Shown here: piece after piece, positions 1 through 8,303 of the stretch
Layout: each line of letters begins with the position of its first letter
Numbering within the stretch: position 1 is the first letter of the stretch
Assembly: GCF_900107275.1 (NCBI RefSeq)
Contig: NZ_FNPI01000021.1
Span: forward strand, 1-64,000
Direction: 5' to 3'
Source of the DNA: Evansella caseinilytica
Lineage (GTDB): Bacteria; Bacillota; Bacilli; Bacillales; Salisediminibacteriaceae
DNA: 64,000 nucleotides
Notes under the pieces: generated by a model
Database searches by the model: none
What the model saw: only the letters and a program-made list of their open reading frames with translations
Told to the model about the DNA's origin: nothing
Program-made: the position numbers and the translations under genes

Positions 1-1319
1 TTGACTGTTTTTCCTTGATAGGTCGTTTCTTCATAGTTATAAATACCGAGGGGACTGGCCGCCAGCGTGTTTTCGTTTTCCGAAACGGAAATTTCACCGA
101 CACTTTTAAAAAAGGCATCTGTAGTATCCTCAGAATAGTTTTCAGAGTCCTGCCATTTTACTTTAGTTGTTTCTCGGTAGATTGGGAGCCCATTCTCATA
201 CTCAGCTACTTGTAAAACCGCTATTTGGTCAGAAGCAATAGTATATTTCAAATCAGAAAGCTGATAAAAAACATCCTGTGAATCATAATAAATAATCACT
301 GACAGATCGCCATGCTTATATGGATCCCATTCCTCCCTTGTTAAAATATTGTAGTTTTCATCTACAAAAAAGTGAACATCATTCATTGCTGAAAGCTGCT
401 CGGAAAAATCTAATACATGTTCTTCTTGCGCCTTTACTTCGATGTCACTAAGTGAAACAAAAAAATCCAAGTAGGGTTGTTCATCATTCCATGAAAATAA
501 TGGTTGACTATCATCTATGCCAATCATATCCCTTCCATTTTGGAACAACTCAACTGTTTCATCATTTGTAATATTTAACTTTTCAATTGTCAATTTTCCT
601 ACAATCGGATAAAAAGTTTCTTTGATATTTATAATAGGAATAACTTCGGCATCTATGTAATCATGGTATAAATGTTCCTCTTTTAATGAGGTATACTTGA
701 TTGACGTTAGTTTTTCTTCTTCATCTGGATCTACTGCGACTAAGGGATGGTATGCTGCGGGAAGAAGAAAAGATTGCTCAAGCGAAGTAAAAACATTGAT
801 CAACTCACTTGTAATAACCGTATCTCTCCCGTCATAATCTGCCTCTGAATGTGGAAAAGAGTAAGCTACATACTCCTTCACTTTATAATCTTTGAGACCA
901 TCAGATGTTTCAAACAACACCGTGTAACGTACCGGTTCTTCAATTAATGGCAACTTAAATGTAAGTTGTGATGATGTAAAAAAACCTAATGCGGCAACTG
1001 GTGCCGCGGTGTCTACCTCATCCATACTCAAAATGTCCTTCCATTCTGCAAGGCTGATTCCGCCTTCCCCGATTCCTAAATAATTTTCCTCCACAATACC
1101 GATTTTTTCTTCCAATTCCGAGCTGGCATCTGCCGGTCTCACAAGCAAATCATAGCTTCCTCTGGCAAAATCGTTAATTTCCAGCTGCACCGTTCTGTCT
1201 GCGAATTGAAGGGTGGATAAAGCGAATGAAATAGATATTATCAAAATCGTTAACAAGAGAACAGTTAATATAAATCTACCTTTTCGTTTGCCGAGTTGAT
1301 GGAATAGTAATCGTCCCAT
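1..1319 (-). CDS. FtsX/MacB-type ABC transporter permease, N-terminal part (cut by window edge)
   Basis: An open minus-strand frame runs without a stop from an ATG at 1319 to the window edge, about 440 codons. GGAGGT lies 8-9 nt upstream of the ATG. The protein starts MGRLLFHQLGKRKGRF, then one hydrophobic helix (about residues 18-38, ILTVLLLTILIISISFALST), then a long polar region with no further membrane segment. One N-terminal helix followed by a large extracellular region is the layout of MacB/FtsX-type permeases, whose last three helices and FtsX domain would lie outside the window. The class is inferred from topology and from the 'LGKRKGRFILTVLLLT' opening typical of these permeases. 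No ATPase gene is visible because the downstream side is missing. An unrelated single-pass secreted protein cannot be excluded. Confidence 0.6.
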   Translation of the reverse strand, partial: MGRLLFHQLGKRKGRFILTVLLLTILIISISFALSTLQFADRTVQLEINDFARGSYDLLVRPADASSELEEKIGIVEENYLGIGEGGISLAEWKDILSMDEVDTAAPVAALGFFTSSQLTFKLPLIEEPVRYTVLFETSDGLKDYKVKEYVAYSFPHSEADYDGRDTVITSELINVFTSLEQSFLLPAAYHPLVAVDPDEEEKLTSIKYTSLKEEHLYHDYIDAEVIPIINIKETFYPIVGKLTIEKLNITNDETVELFQNGRDMIGIDDSQPLFSWNDEQPYLDFFVSLSDIEVKAQEEHVLDFSEQLSAMNDVHFFVDENYNILTREEWDPYKHGDLSVIIYYDSQDVFYQLSDLKYTIASDQIAVLQVAEYENGLPIYRETTKVKWQDSENYSEDTTDAFFKSVGEISVSENENTLAASPLGIYNYEETTYQGKTV

Positions 1320-1548
1320 TGCTTACCTCCAATAAATTAATTCAGAAAGGATGTAACAAAGACCCTGAACGCTTTGAAACATCCTTAATTTGTACAAAGA
1401 GGTGATATTTTTGTATCAGATCAATTTGTCTTGGCACATAAATACCTCAATTGGGTGATGAGATAGGTGGCTAAAAGTTGTTTTATTACTCCAGACAATA
1501 GTTTATTTATTAATAGTTGTCTTTACCATAATAGTTTCCACAAACATT
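1320..1548. other. Intergenic region, nothing recognised
   Basis: AT-rich spacer between two minus-strand genes. It holds the ribosome binding site of the permease gene at its left end. No RNA or gene could be supported. Confidence 0.4.
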
Positions 1549-1944
1549 TTAATATCTTACTCTTGTCACACGAATAGTAGCTTCTGGTGAAGAATTGTAT
1601 TGATCAGCTACTCTAGCACGTGCGGTATAGGTTTCTAGCTCCTTATTACTGTAGTATCTATGCGTAAAAGGAACACTGCTTTCGCTTGACTGGACAGTTC
1701 TTATACGAGAACCGTCTCCTGCGTTAAAGGAGTAGCTGTAACTGGGCTTACCGCCAACAGCAGAAACAGTAAACCTGGCTAACTCAGTTCCAACAATACG
1801 GGATTTGTCTATAGTAAACCTGATTCCAACTTGCGCCTGGACATCAACATCATCTTCTATTTCATCTTCTGCTTGTGTAAATACGTTAAAGCCTAGCAAT
1901 GACACAAGTAAGAAAACTACTAAACTACCAATCAATTTTTTCAT
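1549..1944 (-). CDS. Small secreted protein with a PKD-like beta-sandwich
   Basis: 131 residues. The start is taken at 1944 because GGAGG lies 8 nt upstream of it; an ATG 18 nt further upstream would put that Shine-Dalgarno inside the coding sequence. Residues 1-25 are a signal peptide (MKKLIGSLVVFLLVSLLGF...TQA). An acidic linker (EDEIEDDVDVQ) follows. The rest looks like one immunoglobulin/PKD-type domain: 'FTIDKSRIVGTELARFTVSAVGGKPSYSYSFNAGDG', with the G(K)PSYSY and 'AGDGS' turns, and 'SVPFTHRYYSNKELETYTARARVADQ', which resembles the PKD consensus strand 'hxYxxxGxYTvxvxVxD'. It is probably exported and free or wall-associated. No catalytic motif is seen and the role is unknown. Confidence 0.7.
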   Translation of the reverse strand: MKKLIGSLVVFLLVSLLGFNVFTQAEDEIEDDVDVQAQVGIRFTIDKSRIVGTELARFTVSAVGGKPSYSYSFNAGDGSRIRTVQSSESSVPFTHRYYSNKELETYTARARVADQYNSSPEATIRVTRVRY

Positions 1945-1962
1945 TTTTACACCTCCTTCCAT

Positions 1963-2388
1963 GGTAATATTTGGACTTCAAGGATAGTGTATAATATTCT
2001 GAAAATAAAATCAATGGCTTTGTCAGAAAAAATCGTTTTTACTTTTTTTGTATTTAAAACTTTGCTAAATCTAGCTCCATAAGTTTTCGATAGATTCGAA
2101 TGGAGGCGTCATTCATCATATCGGAATGATTCAGAGCCAGAGTGAGTTTCAGTCTGGTCATTTTGATTACGGTTCACGCGATTGCGACTCATTCGGACCG
2201 GACAGGAGAGCCCGCAGCCGGCATATGAGCGAAACCGCTCTTTTACAAAATACACACTAACATTTTACTAACAGTCGAGTAACAGAACGATGAAGCGATG
2301 ATGTTGGAGCAGGAGTTTGACGTGTTTTTCCCGAAATGAGTCAGGACAAAGAGCTTGGCTTAACCAAAAAAGGAAGGATAGAGATGAA
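1963..2388. other. Intergenic region with a repeat C copy
   Basis: About 420 bp without a credible gene. The part around 2130-2235 is a diverged copy of repeat family C (listed separately). The right end carries the AGGAAGG ribosome binding site of the lysozyme gene. Confidence 0.5.
2128..2235 (+). repeat. Repeat family C, copy 1
   Basis: Contains GGTCATTTTGATTACGGTTC at 2156 followed by ACGCGATTGCGACTC, and an outer CCGGACAGGAGAGC stretch. The same core occurs at 17751-17850 and, inverted, at 32340-32460. Boundaries are approximate. Confidence 0.6.
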
Positions 2389-3153
2389 GTGAAAATGAGA
2401 AAAAACACGAAAAGGGAAAAGCGGACTAGGAAACTCTTGGCTTCCCTTGGAATTTTCGTTGTCATTGGTGTGCTTCTGTTAGCTTACTTGTGGTATCAGG
2501 GGATCATCGTACCGAATGAGGCAAAGGCGAAGCAATATTCGGTGATGGGAGTGGATGTCGCCTCATATCAGGGAGCCATTGATTGGCCCGCTTTGGAACA
2601 ACAAGGGATACAATTTGCGTTTATTAAAGCAACGGAGGGGAGCAGCTTTGTCGATCAATATTTTGCCGACAACTGGGGAAATGCAGAAATGACGAGGATA
2701 AGAAAAGGTGCTTACCATTTTTTCAGCTATGACAGCGAAGGAAAAACGCAGGCACAGCACTTTATCAACACAGTACCGGTTGACGGGCAGGCATTGCCGC
2801 CGGTAATCGACGTAGAATTTTACGGTGACAAGGAAAAAAATCCTCCTTTGCGTGAGGAGGTAGAAAAAGAGCTTACCGCAATGGTGATGATGTTGGAGGA
2901 GCATTACGGCAAACAGGTGATTATTTATGCTACAAAAAAAGCGTACGATCTATACATAAAAGGCGGTTATGAAAACTGCGACATTTGGATACGGGATGTC
3001 TATTCAAAGCCTTCTATTCCGGATAACAGAGAATGGACGTTTTGGCAGTACTCGGACAGAGGGCGTTTGGACGGGTATGACGGAAAAGAAAAGTTTATTG
3101 ATTTAAATGTATTTTATGGAAGTCAACATGAATTCGAAAACTATGGAAACTAA
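2389..3153 (+). CDS. GH25 family lysozyme (muramidase), membrane-anchored
   Basis: A GH25 hydrolase that cleaves the MurNAc-GlcNAc bond of peptidoglycan. A basic N-terminus (KRTRKLLASLG) and one transmembrane helix at about residues 18-38 precede the domain. The catalytic domain starts at 'GVDVASYQG' (Asp56) and has the DxE motif 'VIDVEFYG' (Asp141, Glu143). 'FIKATEG', 'GAYHFFS', 'IYATK' and 'WTFWQYSDRG' are all typical GH25 strands. The length matches the usual single-domain enzyme with an anchor. The GTG at 2389 is chosen because AGGAAGG ends 11 nt before it; the ATG at 2395 is the alternative, and a more upstream ATG at 2317 has no binding site. It stands alone with no cognate holin or phage genes, so a housekeeping wall enzyme is more likely than a phage lysin. 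Confidence 0.92.
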   Translation: MKMRKNTKREKRTRKLLASLGIFVVIGVLLLAYLWYQGIIVPNEAKAKQYSVMGVDVASYQGAIDWPALEQQGIQFAFIKATEGSSFVDQYFADNWGNAEMTRIRKGAYHFFSYDSEGKTQAQHFINTVPVDGQALPPVIDVEFYGDKEKNPPLREEVEKELTAMVMMLEEHYGKQVIIYATKKAYDLYIKGGYENCDIWIRDVYSKPSIPDNREWTFWQYSDRGRLDGYDGKEKFIDLNVFYGSQHEFENYGN

Positions 3154-3290
3154 CGTGCGAATTTTTCTGTACATTAATGAAAGGTCTTTTCTGAAGGATT
3201 GTTGATTATTGTTTTTGGATCATGGGCAAAGCTTGCTTGGCTCATTACGCATACCGTGAAGGTCAAAGTTTTACGAGAACATCCTTAAAT

Positions 3291-3334
3291 GAAAAAAGAG
3301 GCAGGTTTATCCACTACTCTGCGGCGCCTGCCTC
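3291..3334 (-). terminator. Rho-independent terminator of the PAS gene
   Basis: Read on the minus strand, GAGGCAGG (3334-3327) pairs with CCTGCCTC (3305-3298) and is followed by a run of T (A run at 3292-3297 on the plus strand). It lies 22 bp beyond the stop of the PAS gene. The opposite strand also ends in TTTT, so it may also act on the lysozyme transcript. Confidence 0.85.
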
Positions 3335-3355
3335 CTTTTGTTGCTTCAGGTGCGG

Positions 3356-4540
3356 TCAGTTGCGATCGAATGTCCTGATGAAGCCGTTCATTCTTATGAT
3401 ATTTCCTTTGTTATCTAAAATTGGGTTGGTATGCTCTTCAATCCATTTGGTATTTCCTGCTGTGTCAGTAATCCGATATTGAAAAATACATTTGTTTCCT
3501 TTAATTAACTCATAATGCTTCTCTTCTACTGCCGGGAGATCATCCGGGTGAATAAGAGATTTCCAATAAAACGGGTCTTGGATAAATATTTCCGCTGCCA
3601 TACCCGTTATTTCTTCAATGCCTCTTGAACAAAATCCTAGCTTGTGGGTCGTCATATCTATCGACCAAATGCCGATTCCTAAACCGACGGTAATATTCTC
3701 GGCTAGAGTATATTTTTCTGCCATGTGTATTTCTGATTCTTTCACTTCTGTAATATCCTGTATTGTGCCGGTGATATGGTGTATTGTCCCGCTTTTATTT
3801 AGTATCGCCACGGCACTGTTCCGCACGATTCGCTCGGTTCCGTCCTTTCTGACAATACGATATTCAATGGTATAGCCCTGTCCATCGCGAAGCATGTGCT
3901 GGCAGGCGTCTTCAAACTTTCTGAAATCTTTCGGATGAACAAAATCCCGGTAGTTGGAATAACTTGGAACGAACGTATCTTTCTCTACCTGAAAAATAGC
4001 GTATAATTGATCAGACCAATATACTTCATCATTAATAATATCATATGTCCAACTGCCAATGTTTGCTATTTGTTGAGATTCGAGCAAATTCCTCTCAGTT
4101 TTTACATGTACTTTTTCTTTTTCCACCCATTCGCTGATATCTTTTGCAATGACATACACACCGACGGTATGATCTTTGTCATCGATAGGGATCATGCTGA
4201 TGTGTGCATCAATGTAGTCTCCTTGTTTAGCGAGGATGACAGCTTCAAAGCTGTTTGCATGGCCCTGCAACGCCTTTTTGAAACAGCTGTCAGCCTCACC
4301 GGCAACCTTACTGATAACAATCGTATCGAAGGGGAGCGTTAAGTCTGACTTTTCATATCCGAATAAAGCTGTTACGTTGGAATTAACCGCTATGGTTACG
4401 CTTCTTTTATTCAGTATAAAAACGGCGTCCGGATGGTGTATAAACAGACTGTTGTTTACGTGACAAAGCTGCAATAAAGAAGACCGACGATATCCTTTGG
4501 AACAGGTTAATTTTTTGTTTACTCCACGTATCCTTTTCAT
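3356..4540 (-). CDS. Multi-PAS sensor protein without an output domain
   Basis: 394 residues made almost only of PAS modules. PAS 1 is about residues 30-140 ('DAVFILNKRSVTIAVNSNVTALFGYEKSDL'...'VYVIAKDISEWVEKEK'). PAS 2 is about 165-265 ('ANIGSWTYDIINDEVYWSDQLYAIFQVEKDTF'...'GTIQDITEVKESE'), with the PAC-type 'YTIEYRIVRKDGTERIV'. PAS 3 is about 280-390 ('LGIGIWSIDMTTHKLGFCSRGIEEITGM'...'FQYRITDTAGNTKWIEEH'). It stops 10 residues after PAS 3, and a terminator follows at once. No GGDEF, EAL, histidine kinase, methyl-accepting or sigma-54 domain is present, and there are no membrane segments. It may be a cytoplasmic sensor acting by protein contact, or the remnant of a longer GGDEF/kinase protein. 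The start ATG has GGGG about 12 nt upstream. Confidence 0.85.
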   Translation of the reverse strand: MKRIRGVNKKLTCSKGYRRSSLLQLCHVNNSLFIHHPDAVFILNKRSVTIAVNSNVTALFGYEKSDLTLPFDTIVISKVAGEADSCFKKALQGHANSFEAVILAKQGDYIDAHISMIPIDDKDHTVGVYVIAKDISEWVEKEKVHVKTERNLLESQQIANIGSWTYDIINDEVYWSDQLYAIFQVEKDTFVPSYSNYRDFVHPKDFRKFEDACQHMLRDGQGYTIEYRIVRKDGTERIVRNSAVAILNKSGTIHHITGTIQDITEVKESEIHMAEKYTLAENITVGLGIGIWSIDMTTHKLGFCSRGIEEITGMAAEIFIQDPFYWKSLIHPDDLPAVEEKHYELIKGNKCIFQYRITDTAGNTKWIEEHTNPILDNKGNIIRMNGFIRTFDRN

Positions 4541-4629
4541 GATGTCTATCTACCCCTTCATTTTTGTAAGATTTTGAATATTGTCCTTTTAGACTCGCAG
4601 ATGTCGCTGCGAATCGATATTGCTGCTTA

Positions 4630-6522
4630 CTAAAAAGATGAAGGAAGCCGTTTGTTGCTTACAATGCGGTCCTCGCTTTCACTGTAAGTCAACGTAAGTT
4701 TATTGATTTTTTCATCGATGGTGATTTTATGTCCCTGCATCATGATATGAGCGTGTTCCAGCTCGTTTATTTCTATTTCTTCGCCTGCATACAGTATCGG
4801 GGATTTTCCTCTCGGCGTGCCGACAATGCCTGCTTTGATTTTTTTCACGGCATCCACCTTTCCGCCGCGGATGACCGACTGATTCTTTTCAAAAATAATT
4901 TCTGAACCGGCGAATAAGGCGGTATTGATGATGCCTTCTTTTTTTACGGTAATTTTTCCGTTTGTCTTAATTTGCGACTGCGAGGCGGAATTAAAAGTGA
5001 TAACGCTTTCCTCCAAGATCATACTTTCCAATTTTTGAATCAATTCGCGCAGGGCGATTTGAATGCTCTCGATCGCTTGCTCCGATTCAATGGTAAGCAT
5101 CGAGCGGGTATCTTTAAACTTTCTTAAAGCATTGAGAAGAATCTTAAAGTTCAATGTTAGGTCATAGTCACTTTTAGTCATTTCGTTATTGATCCGGAAA
5201 AACGCATTCACGTCTTCAGGAATCGTGCTAAACTTCGACTCTACCAATGTGGAAATAATATGCCCCAACTTATAGTCAATATTTTTGCTTGTGAGTGCGT
5301 GCTTTAATTGGGATAGTGCATTGAATAGTGTTTTAAGTGATAATGATAAATTTTGACTTAATTTGTAAATATCACTATAATAAAGACCAAATTGACCGCT
5401 GTTGACTTTTGACTGGACAACATTCCCATAAACAAAAATATTTTGTGATGCTGTCAATACACTGTGGTAAACGTTTCCATAAACAAAAAGAGAACCGGAG
5501 CATTCTACTCTCATATTATCTTTGACGTTGCCGCGTATGACGACATCCCCATTGAAGAAAATATTTCCCGTGGACATATCCACATCGCTTGAAACTTCAT
5601 ATACTTCCAGAACATCGAAAAATTTTACGGCAGATCCGGTTAAGGTTGGCCGTCCGGGCACAAGCGCGATCACATTGCCGTCCTCGGCCAATTTTACCCG
5701 CGGCTTTGCTCGGGCAATGATTTGCTTCGGCCGGTTAGGGTTCAGCGCTTCGCCGTACACATCGTGTCCCGGCATGCCTTCCCGGGGTGGAACAATATGG
5801 GCAATCGTATCGCCGGCTTCGACGGTTGGAATTTTCACCCGGTTTTTAAAATCGATCGTTCCCTTTACTTCTTCCAGCACTTCTGAGATCGTTGATGAAA
5901 AATACTGCTTGATGTATCCGTCTTTGGAAGGGATGACGGGAAGGCCTTCAGCAATAATTATTTCTTTGAATGTCGGTTCCCTCAACTCCTCAAGTATGGC
6001 AGTCGTGTTTATTTCCACGCGTACATTTTTTTTATACACTTCTTCGACGATCTCGGATACAATTTCTTCAAGATTCAATGTTCTTTTGATGGCTTCCGCT
6101 TCTAGTACAAAGCGGGAAGCTCTTTTTTTATTTTTCAGGTGGTATGATTTGAAGATTTCCGGGAAAATGCATAGATAAACGTGTAAATTGTCTTTGCTGA
6201 TCGTCACCTTATATTCCAATTCGGGAGGCATTTCCCAGTCAATGTCATCTTCTTCAAAAACAACGTGCTCTTTTTTTACAATCGATCCGTTGATCGTGAC
6301 CCTTACTTTTGGATTAGGTAATAGAACAGGCTGCTTACCGGTTGCTTTTGGATTGATGACGAAAATTTGGTGATTTCTCACTTCGACAAATCCGTCATCT
6401 TCCTGGAGATCATCTTCAAACACCTCTGTTTCTTCAGAATCGGTGTACATGTCAATTCGATAGTCATTATTGATTTTCAAGCCACTTATTATGTCTGATA
6501 ACGCTTTTTTATTGGCTGACAT
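4630..6522 (-). CDS. FapA/DUF342 family polymer-like beta-helix protein
   Basis: 630 residues, matching the Bacillus DUF342/FapA family. An N-terminal region (about 1-200) precedes the conserved block 'EGLPVIPSKDGYIKQYFSS', 'VEAGDTIAHIVPPREGMPGHDVYGE', 'AKPRVKLAEDGNVIALVPGRPTL', followed by short repeats that predict a right-handed beta-helix: 'VDMSTGNIFFNGDVVIRGNVKDNMRVECSGSLFVYGNVYHSVLTASQNIFVYGNVVQS'. A helical stretch (about 400-510) and a second set of beta-helix repeats ('FNSASQSQIKTNGKITVKKEGIINTALFAG') follow. The start is set at 6522 because GGAGGTGG lies 8 nt upstream; the longer ATG lies inside that leader. Members are cytoplasmic and their role is not settled (cell shape, envelope and regulatory roles have been proposed). 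It is separate from the PAS gene by 90 bp and may share its transcript. Confidence 0.88.
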   Translation of the reverse strand: MSANKKALSDIISGLKINNDYRIDMYTDSEETEVFEDDLQEDDGFVEVRNHQIFVINPKATGKQPVLLPNPKVRVTINGSIVKKEHVVFEEDDIDWEMPPELEYKVTISKDNLHVYLCIFPEIFKSYHLKNKKRASRFVLEAEAIKRTLNLEEIVSEIVEEVYKKNVRVEINTTAILEELREPTFKEIIIAEGLPVIPSKDGYIKQYFSSTISEVLEEVKGTIDFKNRVKIPTVEAGDTIAHIVPPREGMPGHDVYGEALNPNRPKQIIARAKPRVKLAEDGNVIALVPGRPTLTGSAVKFFDVLEVYEVSSDVDMSTGNIFFNGDVVIRGNVKDNMRVECSGSLFVYGNVYHSVLTASQNIFVYGNVVQSKVNSGQFGLYYSDIYKLSQNLSLSLKTLFNALSQLKHALTSKNIDYKLGHIISTLVESKFSTIPEDVNAFFRINNEMTKSDYDLTLNFKILLNALRKFKDTRSMLTIESEQAIESIQIALRELIQKLESMILEESVITFNSASQSQIKTNGKITVKKEGIINTALFAGSEIIFEKNQSVIRGGKVDAVKKIKAGIVGTPRGKSPILYAGEEIEINELEHAHIMMQGHKITIDEKINKLTLTYSESEDRIVSNKRLPSSF

Positions 6523-6594
6523 CCTAAAAACCACCTCCATCATGTGTTGTAAATCTGTGGAAAGCAGCAAGGTATCCTGACTTTACTTACTTAA

Positions 6595-6713
6595 AGAGGA
6601 GGTTCAAAAAGTCCGGGAAACAGCGTCAGCGAATTTCACCGTTGCCTCGCTTCTGTGCTGCTCACGTACGTTTTCATGTACGCTGCTGACGCGCCTCGAC
6701 CTTTTTGACACGA
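6595..6713 (+). repeat. Repeat family A, copy A1
   Basis: Begins GGTTCAAAAAGTCCGGGAAA, has the middle CTGTGCTGCTCACGTACG...CATGTACGCTGCTGACG, and ends GCCTCGACCTTTTTGACAC. It lies just upstream of the DUF342 gene. It is somewhat shorter than the full 150-160 bp copies. Confidence 0.8.
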
Positions 6714-7218
6714 ATGCTAAAATATAACAAAATATGTCAGGGGAGATGAAATAATAGACAATTAAGTATTGTTTTCCAGTAAAAAATCGCTGTTATTCCC
6801 ATCGTTAATCCCATTATATCCCTTTAATTTTTTGTAAATAAAATAAGGATTTACACTTAATACTTTATACCTATATTTTATTATGAAAAGTTGAAAAATT
6901 CAACATCACTTTTAATGGCTAACAAGGCAAGTACTTTGCGGCACTGTGTTAAAGCGAAATTGGTAATTCCTTCTAAAATGTTAATAGGCAGTATTAGAAC
7001 TGGGGGGCTTGGAGTGAAAAAATGGAAAATAAAAAAGGATGCATTTAGGAATGTATTAACGTAAGATCAATGGTGGAATTTCGAGCACTTAAAAAAAATC
7101 GACCCGTTTTGTGGGTAGAGGATCGTGATCCGAAGTTTTCATTCACCGCAGGGAAAGATAAAAAGGATGGTAAGCATATGATGAGTGGTTGTTACAATAG
7201 CATGGGTGTGTAAGATAA
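6714..7218. other. Intergenic region, about 500 bp, no supported gene
   Basis: Low-GC spacer between the DUF342 gene and the glycolipid operon, whose 3' ends and 5' ends both point left. A 16-codon plus-strand frame from a GTG at 7014, behind a GGGGGG stretch, is noted but is too short to support. Nothing else was recognised. Confidence 0.4.
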
Positions 7219-7248
7219 GCCCCCTTCTCGACGGCTGGTGAAGGGGGC
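7219..7248 (-). terminator. Hairpin at the end of the glycolipid operon
   Basis: GCCCCCTTC at 7219-7227 pairs with GAAGGGGGC at 7240-7248, a 9-bp GC-rich stem 7 bp beyond the last stop codon of the operon. The T-tract on the minus strand is weak (TTATCTTAC), so termination strength is uncertain. Confidence 0.65.
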
Positions 7249-7254
7249 CAAAGC

Positions 7255-8298
7255 TTACTTTTTCGTGTCTGCATCTGCGGCAGCTACCAGGCTGCCTGCC
7301 GTCTCCTCTTTCGACATCAAGGAAAATGAGCCGAAAAGAATACAGCTGTAATAGGTGATAAAGCGCCACAAAAACAAACTTAACACAAGGGTTACCGGAT
7401 CAAGAATAAGACCGAACAGCAGCGAAAAGCTCAGCTCAGCACCGCCGCTTCCGCCCGGGATCGGAATCAGCGAGGAAAACATGATGATAAAGGAGTGGAA
7501 CGCGATGATTTGAAATACATCAAGCTGCGGCGCGCCCACGCCTTGCAACACGAAATAAGGAATGCTGAAAAACAGCCACAATTGCAATGTTGTCAATACA
7601 CTGCATTGCAGCAGCAATTTCATGTCAAAGCTCATTCGTGTGCTTTCCAAATGAAAGGAGTGCAATTTTTGATCGGCAGTGTTTTTTAATGCGGCGTATT
7701 TGTCCTTTTTCATAAAAAAGCAAACCGGTTTTAACAGCAAGTGAACGATAAAGGAAGCAACTCCCTTGCTTTTTCCCACCGTTATTAAAGCGACAATGAC
7801 AATGACGTTGAGAGCAAAACCGGTGATGATCATGATGCTCAGCTTTGGAATGTCGCCGTTTAGCAAATAGTGATACCCGAACAATAAGACGATAAGGGAG
7901 TTGATAACGAGCATGGCCTGATAAACGATAAATTTGATCAGCAGGACCGAGCTCCCGGCGCCGACGTCCATCCCGGTTTTGTTCAGCATATACAGCTGCG
8001 CCGGCTGGCCGCCGCTGGCAAACGGGGTAATCGTGTTAAAAAATTGTCCTGCCATCGTGATCTTGAATGACTGCCGAACGGATTGCCGACTGTTTACTTT
8101 CCTTGATATTCGATGGAGAACGAGCGCTTCGAGCAGCCAGTATAAAAACATGGCGAGCATTCCGCCGAGCAGCCAAAAAACGTTGGTGTTTTTTAATCCG
8201 TCCCAGACGGTGGCAATATCAACCGTTCGGAAATGGTAAACAATAAAACCAAAGCTGACGGTAAATACGAGGATAATATTAAATAGTCTGTTTTTCAT
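7255..8298 (-). CDS. Flippase-like membrane protein (YbhN / LPG-synthase TM-like, UPF0104)
   Basis: 347 residues with about eight hydrophobic helices. Family hallmarks are 'RISRKVNSRQSVRQSFKITMAGQFFNTITPFASGGQPAQLYMLNKTGMDVGAGSSVLLIKF' in the middle and 'SLIPIPGGSGGAELSFSLLFG' near the C-terminus; the 'TPFASGGQPAQ' and 'PIPGGSGGAE' motifs mark the YbhN/AglD/MprF membrane-domain family. It has no MprF synthase domain. It is the third gene of an operon, 5 bp behind a glycosyltransferase. In Listeria the gene after lafA-lafB (lafC) also encodes a membrane protein of unclear role, so a part in glycolipid or lipoteichoic-acid anchor handling is a context-based inference. AGGAA lies 9 nt before the ATG. 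Confidence 0.85.
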   Translation of the reverse strand: MKNRLFNIILVFTVSFGFIVYHFRTVDIATVWDGLKNTNVFWLLGGMLAMFLYWLLEALVLHRISRKVNSRQSVRQSFKITMAGQFFNTITPFASGGQPAQLYMLNKTGMDVGAGSSVLLIKFIVYQAMLVINSLIVLLFGYHYLLNGDIPKLSIMIITGFALNVIVIVALITVGKSKGVASFIVHLLLKPVCFFMKKDKYAALKNTADQKLHSFHLESTRMSFDMKLLLQCSVLTTLQLWLFFSIPYFVLQGVGAPQLDVFQIIAFHSFIIMFSSLIPIPGGSGGAELSFSLLFGLILDPVTLVLSLFLWRFITYYSCILFGSFSLMSKEETAGSLVAAADADTKK

Positions 8299-8303
8299 TG
8301 TGA

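Noticed and set aside
7014-7064. 16-codon frame behind a GGGGGG stretch
   Set aside because: Too short to separate from chance without expression data.
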